The position numbers were made by a program, and so were the translations under genes. From a virus, in the IMG/VR virus record IMGVR_UViG_3300025137_000243, positions 1-26,311 of that record: a stretch of DNA of 26,311 nt. One strand, given 5' to 3'. Shown in pieces: positions 15,464 through 23,465 of the stretch; position 1 is the stretch's first letter; every line of letters begins with the position of its first letter. The notes under the pieces were generated by a model. It saw nothing but the letters and a program-made list of their open reading frames with translations. It was not told where the DNA came from and did no database searches.

Positions 15464-15667
15464 ATGGCAGCAGGAGATATACATATGTCAGTAGTGCCAT
15501 CTACATCAGCTACTGGATTAAGTGGTGATGAATTTGTTACTATAGGAAATAATCCTAGTTTATTAACAAAGTTTATAAATGAACGTCAAAAAACTCCTCC
15601 TAATAAGACGTTATTTGATGTTTCAGATGATAGAGGTCGTATAATACTTACCTTTACTGAAAATTAA
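15464..15667 (+). CDS. Small hypothetical protein, second of a tandem paralogous pair
   Basis: 67 aa, a diverged copy of the preceding protein. The shared positions are listed there, with a 3-residue insertion near residue 20. The start follows the previous stop by one base (TAATATG), so translation is coupled. It ends 10 nt from the convergent portal gene, with no terminator visible between them. Confidence 0.7.
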   Translation: MAAGDIHMSVVPSTSATGLSGDEFVTIGNNPSLLTKFINERQKTPPNKTLFDVSDDRGRIILTFTEN

Positions 15668-15677
15668 TAATAATTTA

Positions 15678-17414
15678 TTAAACCTCTGGAGTTGCATCAG
15701 CACCGGCATCAGCACCAGGTTCGCCTTCAGCACCACCTACCTCTGCGGGTCCCCCTCCAAAGTCTGGAGGAGTTTCAGGACTAACTTCTCCTCCTGCTAT
15801 AGGTGGTAAACCAGTACCTTCAGCTCCTGGAGCACCACCTTTTTCAAGATCATCTCTCCAGTTAGGTCCTCCACCACCGATTTGTTGAATCTCCCATTGA
15901 AGCTCAGCATCTTTTCTTAAGAATTCTCTATTAGCTTTAATTTCTATATCATTCCATCCTAGATATCTTTTTTGTGCATATGTAGATGATACAAATTCAC
16001 TACCAGCTAATGTATTATAATTTTGAGCTTTTAATTCAAGTTTTTGATTTTCTCTTAACTCATAAAAGTTAGTCGGTACATTAAACTCAAGATATAAGTC
16101 ATTAGCGTTTAATTCATACTTTTCAAATAAACCTGTTAATTTCAGGTGAGTCATGAAACCATTTTTAAGACCAGTTGCAAATTGTTGTTGCAATCTAATA
16201 ATAAATTTAGCAAACTTAAGCTCTTCTCTAAGCATATCTAAACCATCATTATATGATGATTCACTATTCAATCTATTGGTAGGTACTTTTAATGCTTTAT
16301 ATAGTTTATTAACAAAGTATACTAAATCTGCTAATTCACCTAAATTAGCTCCACCTTGTAATTGAGTAACTGATGTTCCATCAGAACCTGCTCTCTTAGC
16401 AAACCAGAAACTATCTAACATTGATTGAGGGTTAAATTTTTGAACTTGCCCTGATTGATTAACGTCAAATGTCTTTTTACTCCAATACTCTTGAATAAGT
16501 TTTCTTAAGTAAGCTTCAGCTTTAGGTGGTGCCATATTACCGACATCAACATTAAAAACTAATCTTTCAGGAGCTCTAACTAATCTATATATAACAATAG
16601 CATCTTCAATTAAAGATAATTGTCTATAAGCTCTTCTTGCGTTTTCTATATGAGGTAATCTAAATGTCTTATCTTGATTCCAAATACCTGAATTAACATA
16701 TGAGATTTGATTCTCATCCATTGGTATAAAGTCATACTTATCAATTTTTTCAGGTTTATTTTCATTAAAGATTGGTTTACGTAAAACGAATCCTTTAATA
16801 ATCATATTTTGAATATTGTCATATATAGGATCTATTAAATCAGGAGGTAGCATAACTGCACCTAATATACCATCTTGTGTAAATCCGTTATGAATAATAT
16901 GCTCAAAATAAACTTCACCTTCTATTAATAATTGTCTGAAATATTCAAAACCTTTTTTATCTAAATTAAAATAACCAATATATTTTTCAAATTGATCCCT
17001 TATCTCTTGTGTTTTTTCAGCATCAAGATCAGAACCATTCTTAAATTTTAAAGTTACTATGTTACCGCTTTCATCTTTATTGATACACTCATCACAAATT
17101 TCGTCTAATGCATCACTAATCTCAGCAAACGCAGCCATAATTCTATAATCTCTTAATCTACCTCCTTTATTCTCTTCAATATTTGCGTAAACTAAAGAGT
17201 TATAATTACCATCTACAGCAATTTGACCTGCACCTTGGTTATTAAAATCGTTATTATAAAATATAGAATTTTTAGCTAAAGCTTCTACTCTTCTCATTCC
17301 AGTATCCTGAAACGTACTATACTTTGGATTGAGATCTTGCATTACTGCATTAAAATCCATAGTTTGGTAAGGTAGTTTATTAACTAAGTTTTTGAAAAAT
17401 CCTTGCTCGGCCAT
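15678..17414 (-). CDS. 20: Portal protein, gp20-like
   Basis: 578 aa. Strong match to T4-type portal proteins: MAAFAEISDALDEICDECI near residues 88-106, then GEVYFEHII, a LPHIENARRAYRQLSLIEDAIVIYRL(V)RAPERLVF helix-rich block, KVPTNRLNSES, and the LKFAKFIIRLQQQF segment. The last 60 residues are Gly/Pro/Glu/Ala-rich low complexity. The portal is the dodecameric ring at the capsid vertex through which DNA is packaged and on which head assembly starts. Own late promoter. The usual gp17-18-19 neighbours are not in the window, so order differs from T4. Confidence 0.95.
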   Translation of the reverse strand: MAEQGFFKNLVNKLPYQTMDFNAVMQDLNPKYSTFQDTGMRRVEALAKNSIFYNNDFNNQGAGQIAVDGNYNSLVYANIEENKGGRLRDYRIMAAFAEISDALDEICDECINKDESGNIVTLKFKNGSDLDAEKTQEIRDQFEKYIGYFNLDKKGFEYFRQLLIEGEVYFEHIIHNGFTQDGILGAVMLPPDLIDPIYDNIQNMIIKGFVLRKPIFNENKPEKIDKYDFIPMDENQISYVNSGIWNQDKTFRLPHIENARRAYRQLSLIEDAIVIYRLVRAPERLVFNVDVGNMAPPKAEAYLRKLIQEYWSKKTFDVNQSGQVQKFNPQSMLDSFWFAKRAGSDGTSVTQLQGGANLGELADLVYFVNKLYKALKVPTNRLNSESSYNDGLDMLREELKFAKFIIRLQQQFATGLKNGFMTHLKLTGLFEKYELNANDLYLEFNVPTNFYELRENQKLELKAQNYNTLAGSEFVSSTYAQKRYLGWNDIEIKANREFLRKDAELQWEIQQIGGGGPNWRDDLEKGGAPGAEGTGLPPIAGGEVSPETPPDFGGGPAEVGGAEGEPGADAGADATPEV

Positions 17415-17420
17415 TGTAAT

Positions 17421-17428
17421 TATTTAAT
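17421..17428 (-). promoter_or_regulatory. Late promoter of the portal gene
   Basis: ATTAAATA on the minus strand, 6 nt before the ATG at 17414. Confidence 0.5.
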
Positions 17429-17444
17429 TAAAATTCTTATACTA

Positions 17445-20252
17445 TCAATTAAAACCACTTCCTATAATAAAGAAAGTGCTTTCTCCTGCAGGAGCACCAA
17501 TTGATATAATTTGATCTGTATTATAACCAAATCCTGAATTAGTTATAGAAAGTGATACGACTGAACCCCCGCTTAACGTTGCTGTTATTTGAGCTCTACC
17601 TTCTTCTGGTGTAGCATTAGGTTCAGGTATATGTATTGTAGGTGTATTAAAATAACCGAAACCTTTATTCAATATACCTAATGGTTTAATTGTACCAGTT
17701 CTATCTGAACCTGATAATTCGTTAAATACAAAAGTAGATAATCTCATTGAATTTATATTAGGAAACATTATAGCTTTAATAGAAGCTTGATATGGTTTAA
17801 AATCATTAAATGCTACGTCTCTATTTAAATCTCTACTAAAAGGAATAGTAACATCATTTATAGCTCCTGAAATAGTAGTTTGTAAAGATAGTGAACCAGT
17901 ATCATCTAATGGGTTAGGATCTTCTAATTTTATATTACCTGACCCTGATAAAGATGCAGCTGAAAGCGGTGTACCAGGGCTAGCTTGCAATCTTAAATTG
18001 GAAAGTCTATATCTATTATTTGCACTTAATAAATCATTTCTTGTACCTTGCTGTACTCTAAAATCACTCATTAAACCTTTTGCATTAACATACGATATAC
18101 CGCTTATTTCATCTGCAATTGAACTACCAATTTTAAACCCCGATACTGTTAACATATCTGATGCATTTACGTTCTTATTATCAATTTTTAAATTACCATC
18201 TAAATAGATATACTCTTGATTTTCACTTATACCTATTAACAAATGATGCCATCTATTAATTTCAAAAGCACTAGTTACAAGTCTAATTGCGTTAGATTGA
18301 TTATAAACTGCAGTTGAATAAGTTAATGAACCTTCATAGTCGATCCCATATATACGTCTCTTTGTAGATTCTGGACCTTCAAAACTACCGCCAGTTTCAA
18401 ATATTTTACCATAAGTACCACTTAAAGGATATTCTTGAAAATTAACAAATGCTTCAAATAAACCGTCTCTTTTATCTTTATTGTTAAAGTTAATTGATAC
18501 TGAATTTTGACCTTCAAAGAAGTTTGCAGCTGTTATTGCATCTTCAAATGTAATGTCTAATGGATATTGAAGATTAACTGATGATAATAGTAAGCTACTA
18601 TCCGGATCGGTACCTGAATCTGGTATTGATAAAGTAAAGAAACTTTTTTCTTCATTAGTAGACAATGTATTTGTTTTACGTTGTATGAAGAAACTAGTAT
18701 CATCACCTCTAGTCCATATATCACTTAAATGATTCGACGTATATCTACCATCTGCTCCTGAAGCTGGTCCTGAAAAATTATTTAAATCAACAAATGATGA
18801 AAGATTAAACACACCAGCACTTAAATAGTTTCCAGTAATACCTTGAGTTATTGAAGATAAATTTAAAGCGTCAGTACCAGTACCAAATTTACCTAAATTA
18901 CCATTATAATCAGGAGGTGAATCAGGATTAATAGCTGGTACATATCTATAATATAATCCTGGATTTCTTACTAAAATATCCCCTATAGTACCGCTATCTA
19001 TAATAGCTTCAGCAGAGATATTTTGAGCTTTAGAATCAGGTAAGCTTATACTTACATCAGGTGTCTTTCTATAACCTGAACCTGGATTGGTAATTGTAAC
19101 TGATTGAACTGAACTATTTGATAATGTTAAAGTAGCTACAGATCTGTCAGGTACTTCTCCTTTAAATGCATGATCTGAAAAAGCATACCCTGCTATATTA
19201 TATGGTATAAATCTTATTTTACCTGCAGAAATAGAAGGGCTGTTTAATATTATAATATTTTCATTTAATACAGTAAATGGTATTGGTTGTCCTGTAATAG
19301 GTTCTTGTCTATCAAATACATCAATAGTAGTTAAAGCATTAAATGCAGTAGGATTATTACTGCTAACTAGTACATTAGATGTATGATTAAAACTATAACC
19401 TTGTAATAGAACATTACCTGAAGCGTAAGGGGATAAAGTTAAGTCTTCTACAATATTTGTATTGTTATAGAATATGCCTGTAATTTGAGGGTTACCTGAT
19501 ACTGAGATCGTTTCAATTCTACTATCTAATCCTGTAGATGTAGGGTATGTATAAGTATTACCTGATAAAGATTCAAAATTATCATAATTTTCTAACTCAG
19601 TTTCTAATCTAAAGTTATTATCTATATAAAATACGTTACCTTGCGGGTCATCTACATCTTTAAACAACCAACCTTTTAAAGTAAATGTAGTATCACCTGT
19701 TACTCTTGCTTTTTGGTTACCAGCTAATTCAGTTGGATAACTTAAACTAACATCTCCATTCCATAATACTTCACTTCTTATTTCTTGATCAACACTTAAA
19801 CCAAATTCTTCTGGTACCTTCCATGATACTACTACATACGGGTTACAAAAAGGTACAAAATTACTTAAAATTTGATCCATATCAGTTTGATATCTTGTAA
19901 GAATAGAAACTGATAGATTTATATTAACTGGTATAGGAGATTTTAAATGTCTAGATACTTTATCATTACCTATTTCTCCTTGATAATAGAATCCATCTAC
20001 TTTATTAAAAACTCTGTTTTCATCTCTAGATACTGAATTCACATTAACTGAAACAACCGGTAATGTTAATGTTTTATTTTCATTAATAATATCTTGTAAC
20101 ACTCTTTGTTTTGGTGCATAGAGATATCTTACATTTATCTTATCTTGCTCGTTTCTATTTTTATTGAAACGGCCTATGACAATATCATCGAACGCAGCTA
20201 CAAACTGCGTCAACATATCTTTAATTTCGAAATAAAAGGGCCTACTCTTCAC
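17445..20252 (-). CDS. 15: Tail terminator/sheath stabiliser gp15 fused to a large LamG-like extension
   Basis: 935 aa; T4 gp15 is about 272. Residues 1 to about 225 align by pattern with T4 gp15: a V-x-Y-x-x-x-x-R/K patch, the LPVVSVNVNS strand, NINLSVSILTRYQTDMDQIL (T4 has ELSIFTRYEDDMFQI), then a beta-rich stretch ending in FTLKGWLFKDVDD (T4 has FEVNGWMYPPVDD). The remaining 700 residues are extra. They hold several copies of an N-x-G-x-G-Y-x-x-x-P motif (around 390, 430, 865 and 915) and a concanavalin/LamG-like domain (about 530-755; R-W-H-H-L then Y-L-D-G-N, ending near DFRVQQG). The start is GTG at 20252, supported by a late promoter 6 nt before it. gp15 caps the tail tube and sheath below the neck, so the extension would project near the head-tail joint. 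Confidence 0.8.
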   Translation of the reverse strand: MKSRPFYFEIKDMLTQFVAAFDDIVIGRFNKNRNEQDKINVRYLYAPKQRVLQDIINENKTLTLPVVSVNVNSVSRDENRVFNKVDGFYYQGEIGNDKVSRHLKSPIPVNINLSVSILTRYQTDMDQILSNFVPFCNPYVVVSWKVPEEFGLSVDQEIRSEVLWNGDVSLSYPTELAGNQKARVTGDTTFTLKGWLFKDVDDPQGNVFYIDNNFRLETELENYDNFESLSGNTYTYPTSTGLDSRIETISVSGNPQITGIFYNNTNIVEDLTLSPYASGNVLLQGYSFNHTSNVLVSSNNPTAFNALTTIDVFDRQEPITGQPIPFTVLNENIIILNSPSISAGKIRFIPYNIAGYAFSDHAFKGEVPDRSVATLTLSNSSVQSVTITNPGSGYRKTPDVSISLPDSKAQNISAEAIIDSGTIGDILVRNPGLYYRYVPAINPDSPPDYNGNLGKFGTGTDALNLSSITQGITGNYLSAGVFNLSSFVDLNNFSGPASGADGRYTSNHLSDIWTRGDDTSFFIQRKTNTLSTNEEKSFFTLSIPDSGTDPDSSLLLSSVNLQYPLDITFEDAITAANFFEGQNSVSINFNNKDKRDGLFEAFVNFQEYPLSGTYGKIFETGGSFEGPESTKRRIYGIDYEGSLTYSTAVYNQSNAIRLVTSAFEINRWHHLLIGISENQEYIYLDGNLKIDNKNVNASDMLTVSGFKIGSSIADEISGISYVNAKGLMSDFRVQQGTRNDLLSANNRYRLSNLRLQASPGTPLSAASLSGSGNIKLEDPNPLDDTGSLSLQTTISGAINDVTIPFSRDLNRDVAFNDFKPYQASIKAIMFPNINSMRLSTFVFNELSGSDRTGTIKPLGILNKGFGYFNTPTIHIPEPNATPEEGRAQITATLSGGSVVSLSITNSGFGYNTDQIISIGAPAGESTFFIIGSGFN

Positions 20253-20258
20253 TATTAT

Positions 20259-20266
20259 TATTTAAT
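20259..20266 (-). promoter_or_regulatory. Late promoter of the gp15-like gene
   Basis: ATTAAATA on the minus strand, 6 nt before the GTG at 20252. It overlaps the last codons of the phosphoribosyltransferase gene and supports the GTG start. Confidence 0.5.
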
Positions 20267-20714
20267 GTTTATCCCAGGGAAAGACATACCAAGCATCGCC
20301 TTCATATTCAGCTCCATAAAATCCTTTAGTAAATTTAGACGTTTGTCTTTTAATACATGCGCTATAGTATATTTCTTTAATTTCTCCTCTATCATAATGA
20401 TAATTTAAATATTTAGAAACTACATCGAAAGTCAAACCTGAATCATTTATATCATCAACTACTAATACATTACCTGCAAGTGAAGGATTACCGTAATATT
20501 GTGTCTCTTCTACGTCTCTAGTTCTTACACCGAGCATATCTAAGTATGGAGTTTCTAATTGATAACTTATCATAGTAGCTGGTATCATTCCTCCTCTTGC
20601 TATACCTAAAATAGAATCTATTTTTATATTTTTATCTTTTATATATGTTAAAATATTATCATTAAATGAAGATATATCACTCCAAGATATATTTTTAAGA
20701 TTCTTACTGCCCAT
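20262..20714 (-). CDS. Type I phosphoribosyltransferase (purine, Gpt/Hpt-like)
   Basis: 150 aa. It has the PRPP-binding signature VLVVDDINDSGLTF (about residues 83-96) and the upstream ILGIARGGMIPATMIS loop (about 36-51) typical of purine phosphoribosyltransferases. A C-terminal W-x-V-F-P-W resembles the xanthine-guanine type. Such enzymes join PRPP to a purine base to make a nucleotide, acting in salvage in the cytoplasm. The substrate cannot be fixed by eye. Its promoter is of the TATAAT class rather than the late class, suggesting expression apart from the structural genes around it. Confidence 0.82.
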   Translation of the reverse strand: MGSKNLKNISWSDISSFNDNILTYIKDKNIKIDSILGIARGGMIPATMISYQLETPYLDMLGVRTRDVEETQYYGNPSLAGNVLVVDDINDSGLTFDVVSKYLNYHYDRGEIKEIYYSACIKRQTSKFTKGFYGAEYEGDAWYVFPWDKH

Positions 20715-20719
20715 ATATA

Positions 20720-20725
20720 ATTATA
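20720..20725 (-). promoter_or_regulatory. TATAAT promoter of the phosphoribosyltransferase gene
   Basis: TATAAT on the minus strand, 5 nt before the ATG at 20714, at the very end of the upstream gene. No GGAAC box and no clear -35 are seen. Confidence 0.4.
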
Positions 20726-20975
20726 GACTCTTTTTCTTCTTTTTCAACTTCTTCTTTTTCTTTTTAACCTCTTCATCTCCAATACCGTTACTATGAAACA
20801 TACCATTGAATTTAGATGCTTGTACTGTTGGTAAATTACCTTTATGAAATGAATTTTTACTTTGAGCAGGTGTATATTTTCCATAATTTTTATCATTATT
20901 TCTTTGCTGCATTACACCTATTGCATGTTGATTTAAACCTTCTAAAATTTTTTCAATTTTTTTATCGAATTGCAT
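20721..20975 (-). CDS. Small basic protein with poly-lysine tail
   Basis: 84 aa, not recognised. The N-terminal 30 residues form a probable helix (KKIEKILEGLNQHAIGVM) and the middle is polar. The C-terminus is almost pure lysine (12 of the last 14 residues). Such a tail would bind nucleic acid or an acidic partner electrostatically. It has an AATAAATA late promoter and shares a divergent promoter region with the membrane protein at 21001. A minor virion or DNA-binding protein is a guess. Confidence 0.65.
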   Translation of the reverse strand: MQFDKKIEKILEGLNQHAIGVMQQRNNDKNYGKYTPAQSKNSFHKGNLPTVQASKFNGMFHSNGIGDEEVKKKKKKLKKKKKSL

Positions 20976-20980
20976 AATAA

Positions 20981-20988
20981 TATTTATT
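20981..20988 (-). promoter_or_regulatory. Late promoter of the poly-lysine protein gene
   Basis: AATAAATA on the minus strand, 5 nt before the ATG at 20975. It overlaps the divergent late-type motif at 20986-20993. Confidence 0.5.
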
Positions 20989-20993
20989 AAATA
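20986..20993 (+). promoter_or_regulatory. Late promoter of the membrane coiled-coil gene
   Basis: ATTAAATA, 7 nt before the ATG at 21001. The spacing is slightly longer than at the other sites. Confidence 0.4.
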
Positions 20994-21000
20994 TTAAGTA

Positions 21001-21396
21001 ATGAATGGTCTTATTTCTTTATTACGAAATGGTTTAGAAAATTTTAATTTTGCTACGTTGATATTAGCGGGTCTAGGTGCTTTAGCTGCTCTATGGCTTA
21101 ATAATCAATATGTAACTAAAGAAGTTTATGATAAAGATAAAGAAATTATTCTTTTAAAAATCGATAACTTAGAAACACAGACAGAAGCTATTAGATATAT
21201 GGCAATGAGTAACTCAGAAGATTTAAAACAAATGTTGCCTATAGTTAGCAAAATAGAAGATTTACTTTCTAATTTAATTACACCTACTGGTGATATTATT
21301 TTAACTGAAAATATGAAAAAGTTAGAAGTTGATATAGCTATTATAAAGAAAGATATCGAGTATATGAAAAATAGATTATGGCCTGCTAAGAATTAA
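21001..21396 (+). CDS. Membrane-anchored coiled-coil protein, i-spanin- or holin-like
   Basis: 131 aa. One hydrophobic segment lies near the N-terminus (residues about 17-33, FATLILAGLGALAALWL). A long charged helical region with coiled-coil character fills residues 40-130. This layout (short N-terminal anchor, periplasmic coiled coil) resembles inner-membrane spanins, though other phage membrane proteins share it. It has its own late promoter, sits on the strand opposite to its neighbours, and its stop overlaps the stop of the convergent gene by 4 nt. A small lipoprotein at 24662 could be an outer-membrane partner; that pairing is speculative. Confidence 0.6.
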   Translation: MNGLISLLRNGLENFNFATLILAGLGALAALWLNNQYVTKEVYDKDKEIILLKIDNLETQTEAIRYMAMSNSEDLKQMLPIVSKIEDLLSNLITPTGDIILTENMKKLEVDIAIIKKDIEYMKNRLWPAKN

Positions 21397-21839
21397 TAAA
21401 ATAATTCTAAATAAATTTTTGTATATTTATCTTCAAACTTTCTTGCCTCTACTTCATACTTATTATAGTAATACTTATTAGAGCATTTTTCTACATCTTC
21501 CTCTGAATAATTCATCTTTCTATCTGAGACGTTATCTAAATTATCTTGAATAAAATGTCTCAATTCATGGAAGAAAGAACTTAAAACCCACTCTCTTTTT
21601 TTCTTAACACTCCTAGAAGGACCTTTTAAAGATAATTCCATTTCATTATGATTAAAATAATATCCTGAATCATGAGTATATACTCCTTTAATATCTAAAT
21701 CATACTTCCATAACTTACGAGTTGATTGATACTCATTAATAATAAAGTTACAAAAGTTATTCAGTTGTTTCTTATTAATTTTAAGTTTTTTAAACTCTTT
21801 TTTAGTTTTAGTATCTAAATTTAAATCAACTATAATCAC
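21393..21839 (-). CDS. Putative zinc metalloprotease-like protein with HELRH motif, GTG start
   Basis: 148 aa. A helix carrying HELRHFIQD (His-Glu-x-x-His, about residues 91-99) is followed 30-40 residues later by a conserved-looking E-V-E-A-R segment (about 129-133). Together these give a gluzincin/SprT-like zinc-binding arrangement. The rest is Lys-rich and not recognised. Possible roles are processing of phage or host proteins. The start is GTG: a TATAAT box lies exactly 6 nt before it, preceded by the GGAAC element, and no ATG is available. The gene is monocistronic, placed after a strong terminator. Confidence 0.6.
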   Translation of the reverse strand: MIIVDLNLDTKTKKEFKKLKINKKQLNNFCNFIINEYQSTRKLWKYDLDIKGVYTHDSGYYFNHNEMELSLKGPSRSVKKKREWVLSSFFHELRHFIQDNLDNVSDRKMNYSEEDVEKCSNKYYYNKYEVEARKFEDKYTKIYLELFY

Positions 21840-21845
21840 ATCTAT

Positions 21846-21861
21846 ATTATATCACAGTTCC
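21846..21861 (-). promoter_or_regulatory. GGAAC-TATAAT promoter
   Basis: On the minus strand, AGGAACTGTGATATAATATAG, with TATAAT at 21846-21851, 6 nt before the GTG at 21839. The TGATATAAT part is an extended -10. The element directly follows a terminator. It is nearly identical to the promoter of speD. Confidence 0.7.
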
Positions 21862-21862
21862 T

Positions 21863-21890
21863 AAAAAAAAGAGCGTTAATAAACGCTCTC
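21863..21890 (-). terminator. Rho-independent terminator
   Basis: Minus-strand stem GAGCGTT/AACGCTC (21871-21888) with a 4-nt loop, followed by eight T residues. It ends the transcript of the 113-aa gene, whose stop is 6 bases away. Confidence 0.85.
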
Positions 21891-21895
21891 TTTGA

Positions 21896-22237
21896 TTAAA
21901 TCTTACCGTTATTTTTTAAACGATTGTATTGTCTTTCCGGAATGCCTAATTTGATCCACGGTGGAGTGTTGTCTTCTTCAACTACCTCCTCCACTTCTTC
22001 AACTACCTCTTCTACTACTTCTTTAGTAGCAATAGAAACTTTAGCATGTGAGTCATCACACTTACCATCTACATCGTCTGTGTCACCACAACCGCAATCT
22101 GGTTTACTATCATAAGCTTTTACAAGTTGTTTAATAAGTTTCTCTTTATTGTATCTCCTATCAAGCTCAATACCCTCTTCACGACCTAGGAGCTCTAAAT
22201 CGATCTTACTTAATTTTTTTAATTCTTTTTCAGTCAT
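21896..22237 (-). CDS. Acidic protein with HeH/SAP-like N-terminus
   Basis: 113 aa. Residues 1-45 (KLSKIDLELLGREEGIELDR, then KEKLIKQL) resemble the HeH/LEM or Rho-N-like helix-extension-helix domain found in many phage head and tail accessory proteins. A Cys-Gly-Asp-rich loop (CGCGDTDD, about 53-60) and a run of V-E-E repeats (about 75-92) follow. The C-terminus (about 93-113) is basic and conserved-looking. The start lies one base after the stop of the upstream structural gene with AGGA before it, so the two are co-translated. Function unknown. Confidence 0.7.
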   Translation of the reverse strand: MTEKELKKLSKIDLELLGREEGIELDRRYNKEKLIKQLVKAYDSKPDCGCGDTDDVDGKCDDSHAKVSIATKEVVEEVVEEVEEVVEEDNTPPWIKLGIPERQYNRLKNNGKI

Positions 22238-22238
22238 A

Positions 22239-23351
22239 TTAAAATCCTAATAGTATCTTTCTTGATCTTTCTTGAGGTCCTTGTATCTTACCAATTGATG
22301 TTGCTGAGGCATGTAATGTATGTGATCCTGATGCATCTACACCTTGACCTCCAATACCTTTCGGAAATGCTGCATTTGTATCATACTCTTGTACATAATG
22401 ACCACCATCTGATTTATCATAAGTTATAACTCCTACTTTAAATCCTGATGCATTTGATGTAATTGTTGCTGCTCTTCCAGCTCCTCCTACATTTGCTAAA
22501 GTATATTCAACAGGTCCTAATGCATTACCTACAGCTGGTGAGTTTGCAACTTCATTCTCATTATAAATGATACCTGCTGGTTGTAAACCTTGTTTTGTTC
22601 TCTTAACTTCAAATACTATATCTGCTCCAGATGTTATATAAACTTCTGTACCAGCTATTTCTCTAGAGAACGATGCTGTTTTAATTGTTATTGTTTCACC
22701 TGCTCCAAAGAATTGACCTTGACCGGTAACATGAACTGATGCTTTAGGTATTTCTTGACCACTTACCTTACCAAATTTACCTGTTAATGATCCACCTAAT
22801 AATTGAATAGCTGATAAAGTAATTTTAACTGCACCACCAATACCACCAGAACTTGCTACGAATGTTGGATTAGCATTTCCTGATTGATTAGCACTTAAAT
22901 GATTAGCATTTGATTCAAAAGTATAAGTATGACCTAATACATTAGCATCATTTAATACATTACCTTTACGATCTAACGCTCTTCCTGCTCCAGTAGAAAA
23001 TACTGATGCACCAATGTTTCTTTTAAATAAATCTTCATTACCTGCTCCTTGTGCACTATTTGATGCAGCATCTGTAGCAAAAAATGCTCTTGCTTTTGTT
23101 GTTGATCCGATTAAGCCTCCGCCTCTCATAAAGCCTAAGTCTTTAATCTTAATCTTCTTAGCACCTAATGGGTTGGTACTGACTGTTGTTATATTAGTAT
23201 TAGCACCTCCTACAACGCAATAGTAAAGAGACTTATCAGTAGCTTCAGGCGCTCCAAAAGCTCCTTGCGCATGTTGATTTTCGTACCCCATTACGCCTGC
23301 TGATAAAAGGGCGTTATTATAAATGTTACTTAAAGTAAATCCTGAACTCAT
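22239..23351 (-). CDS. Hypothetical structural protein, Gly/Ala/Ser-rich, 370 aa
   Basis: 370 aa from the ATG at 23351. That start is chosen over an in-frame ATG at 23474 because a perfect TATAAATA lies 5 nt before it; the longer version would also run through the divergent nuclease promoter. The protein is rich in Gly, Ala, Ser, Thr and Asn with beta-strand patterns, starts with SSGFTLSNIYNNALLSAG and ends in RKILLGF. It looks like an abundant virion component (decoration, head fibre or tail protein), but I do not recognise the family. It is translationally coupled to the 113-aa gene after it. Confidence 0.65.
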   Translation of the reverse strand: MSSGFTLSNIYNNALLSAGVMGYENQHAQGAFGAPEATDKSLYYCVVGGANTNITTVSTNPLGAKKIKIKDLGFMRGGGLIGSTTKARAFFATDAASNSAQGAGNEDLFKRNIGASVFSTGAGRALDRKGNVLNDANVLGHTYTFESNANHLSANQSGNANPTFVASSGGIGGAVKITLSAIQLLGGSLTGKFGKVSGQEIPKASVHVTGQGQFFGAGETITIKTASFSREIAGTEVYITSGADIVFEVKRTKQGLQPAGIIYNENEVANSPAVGNALGPVEYTLANVGGAGRAATITSNASGFKVGVITYDKSDGGHYVQEYDTNAAFPKGIGGQGVDASGSHTLHASATSIGKIQGPQERSRKILLGF

Positions 23352-23356
23352 AACAA

Positions 23357-23364
23357 TATTTATA
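23357..23364 (-). promoter_or_regulatory. Late promoter of the 370-aa structural gene
   Basis: Exact TATAAATA on the minus strand, 5 nt before the ATG at 23351; this decides the start. Confidence 0.65.
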
Positions 23365-23452
23365 TATTTAAAGCAACTTTTCCGCAAACTATCGCGCTTT
23401 TTCCCAAGACAAAGCAAAGCAATGCGCATAGGTCGCAGAATGTTACAGACGT

Positions 23453-23460
23453 TATAAATA
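23453..23460 (+). promoter_or_regulatory. Late promoter of the nuclease gene
   Basis: Exact TATAAATA, 5 nt before the ATG at 23466. Confidence 0.65.
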
Positions 23461-23465
23461 AGTTT

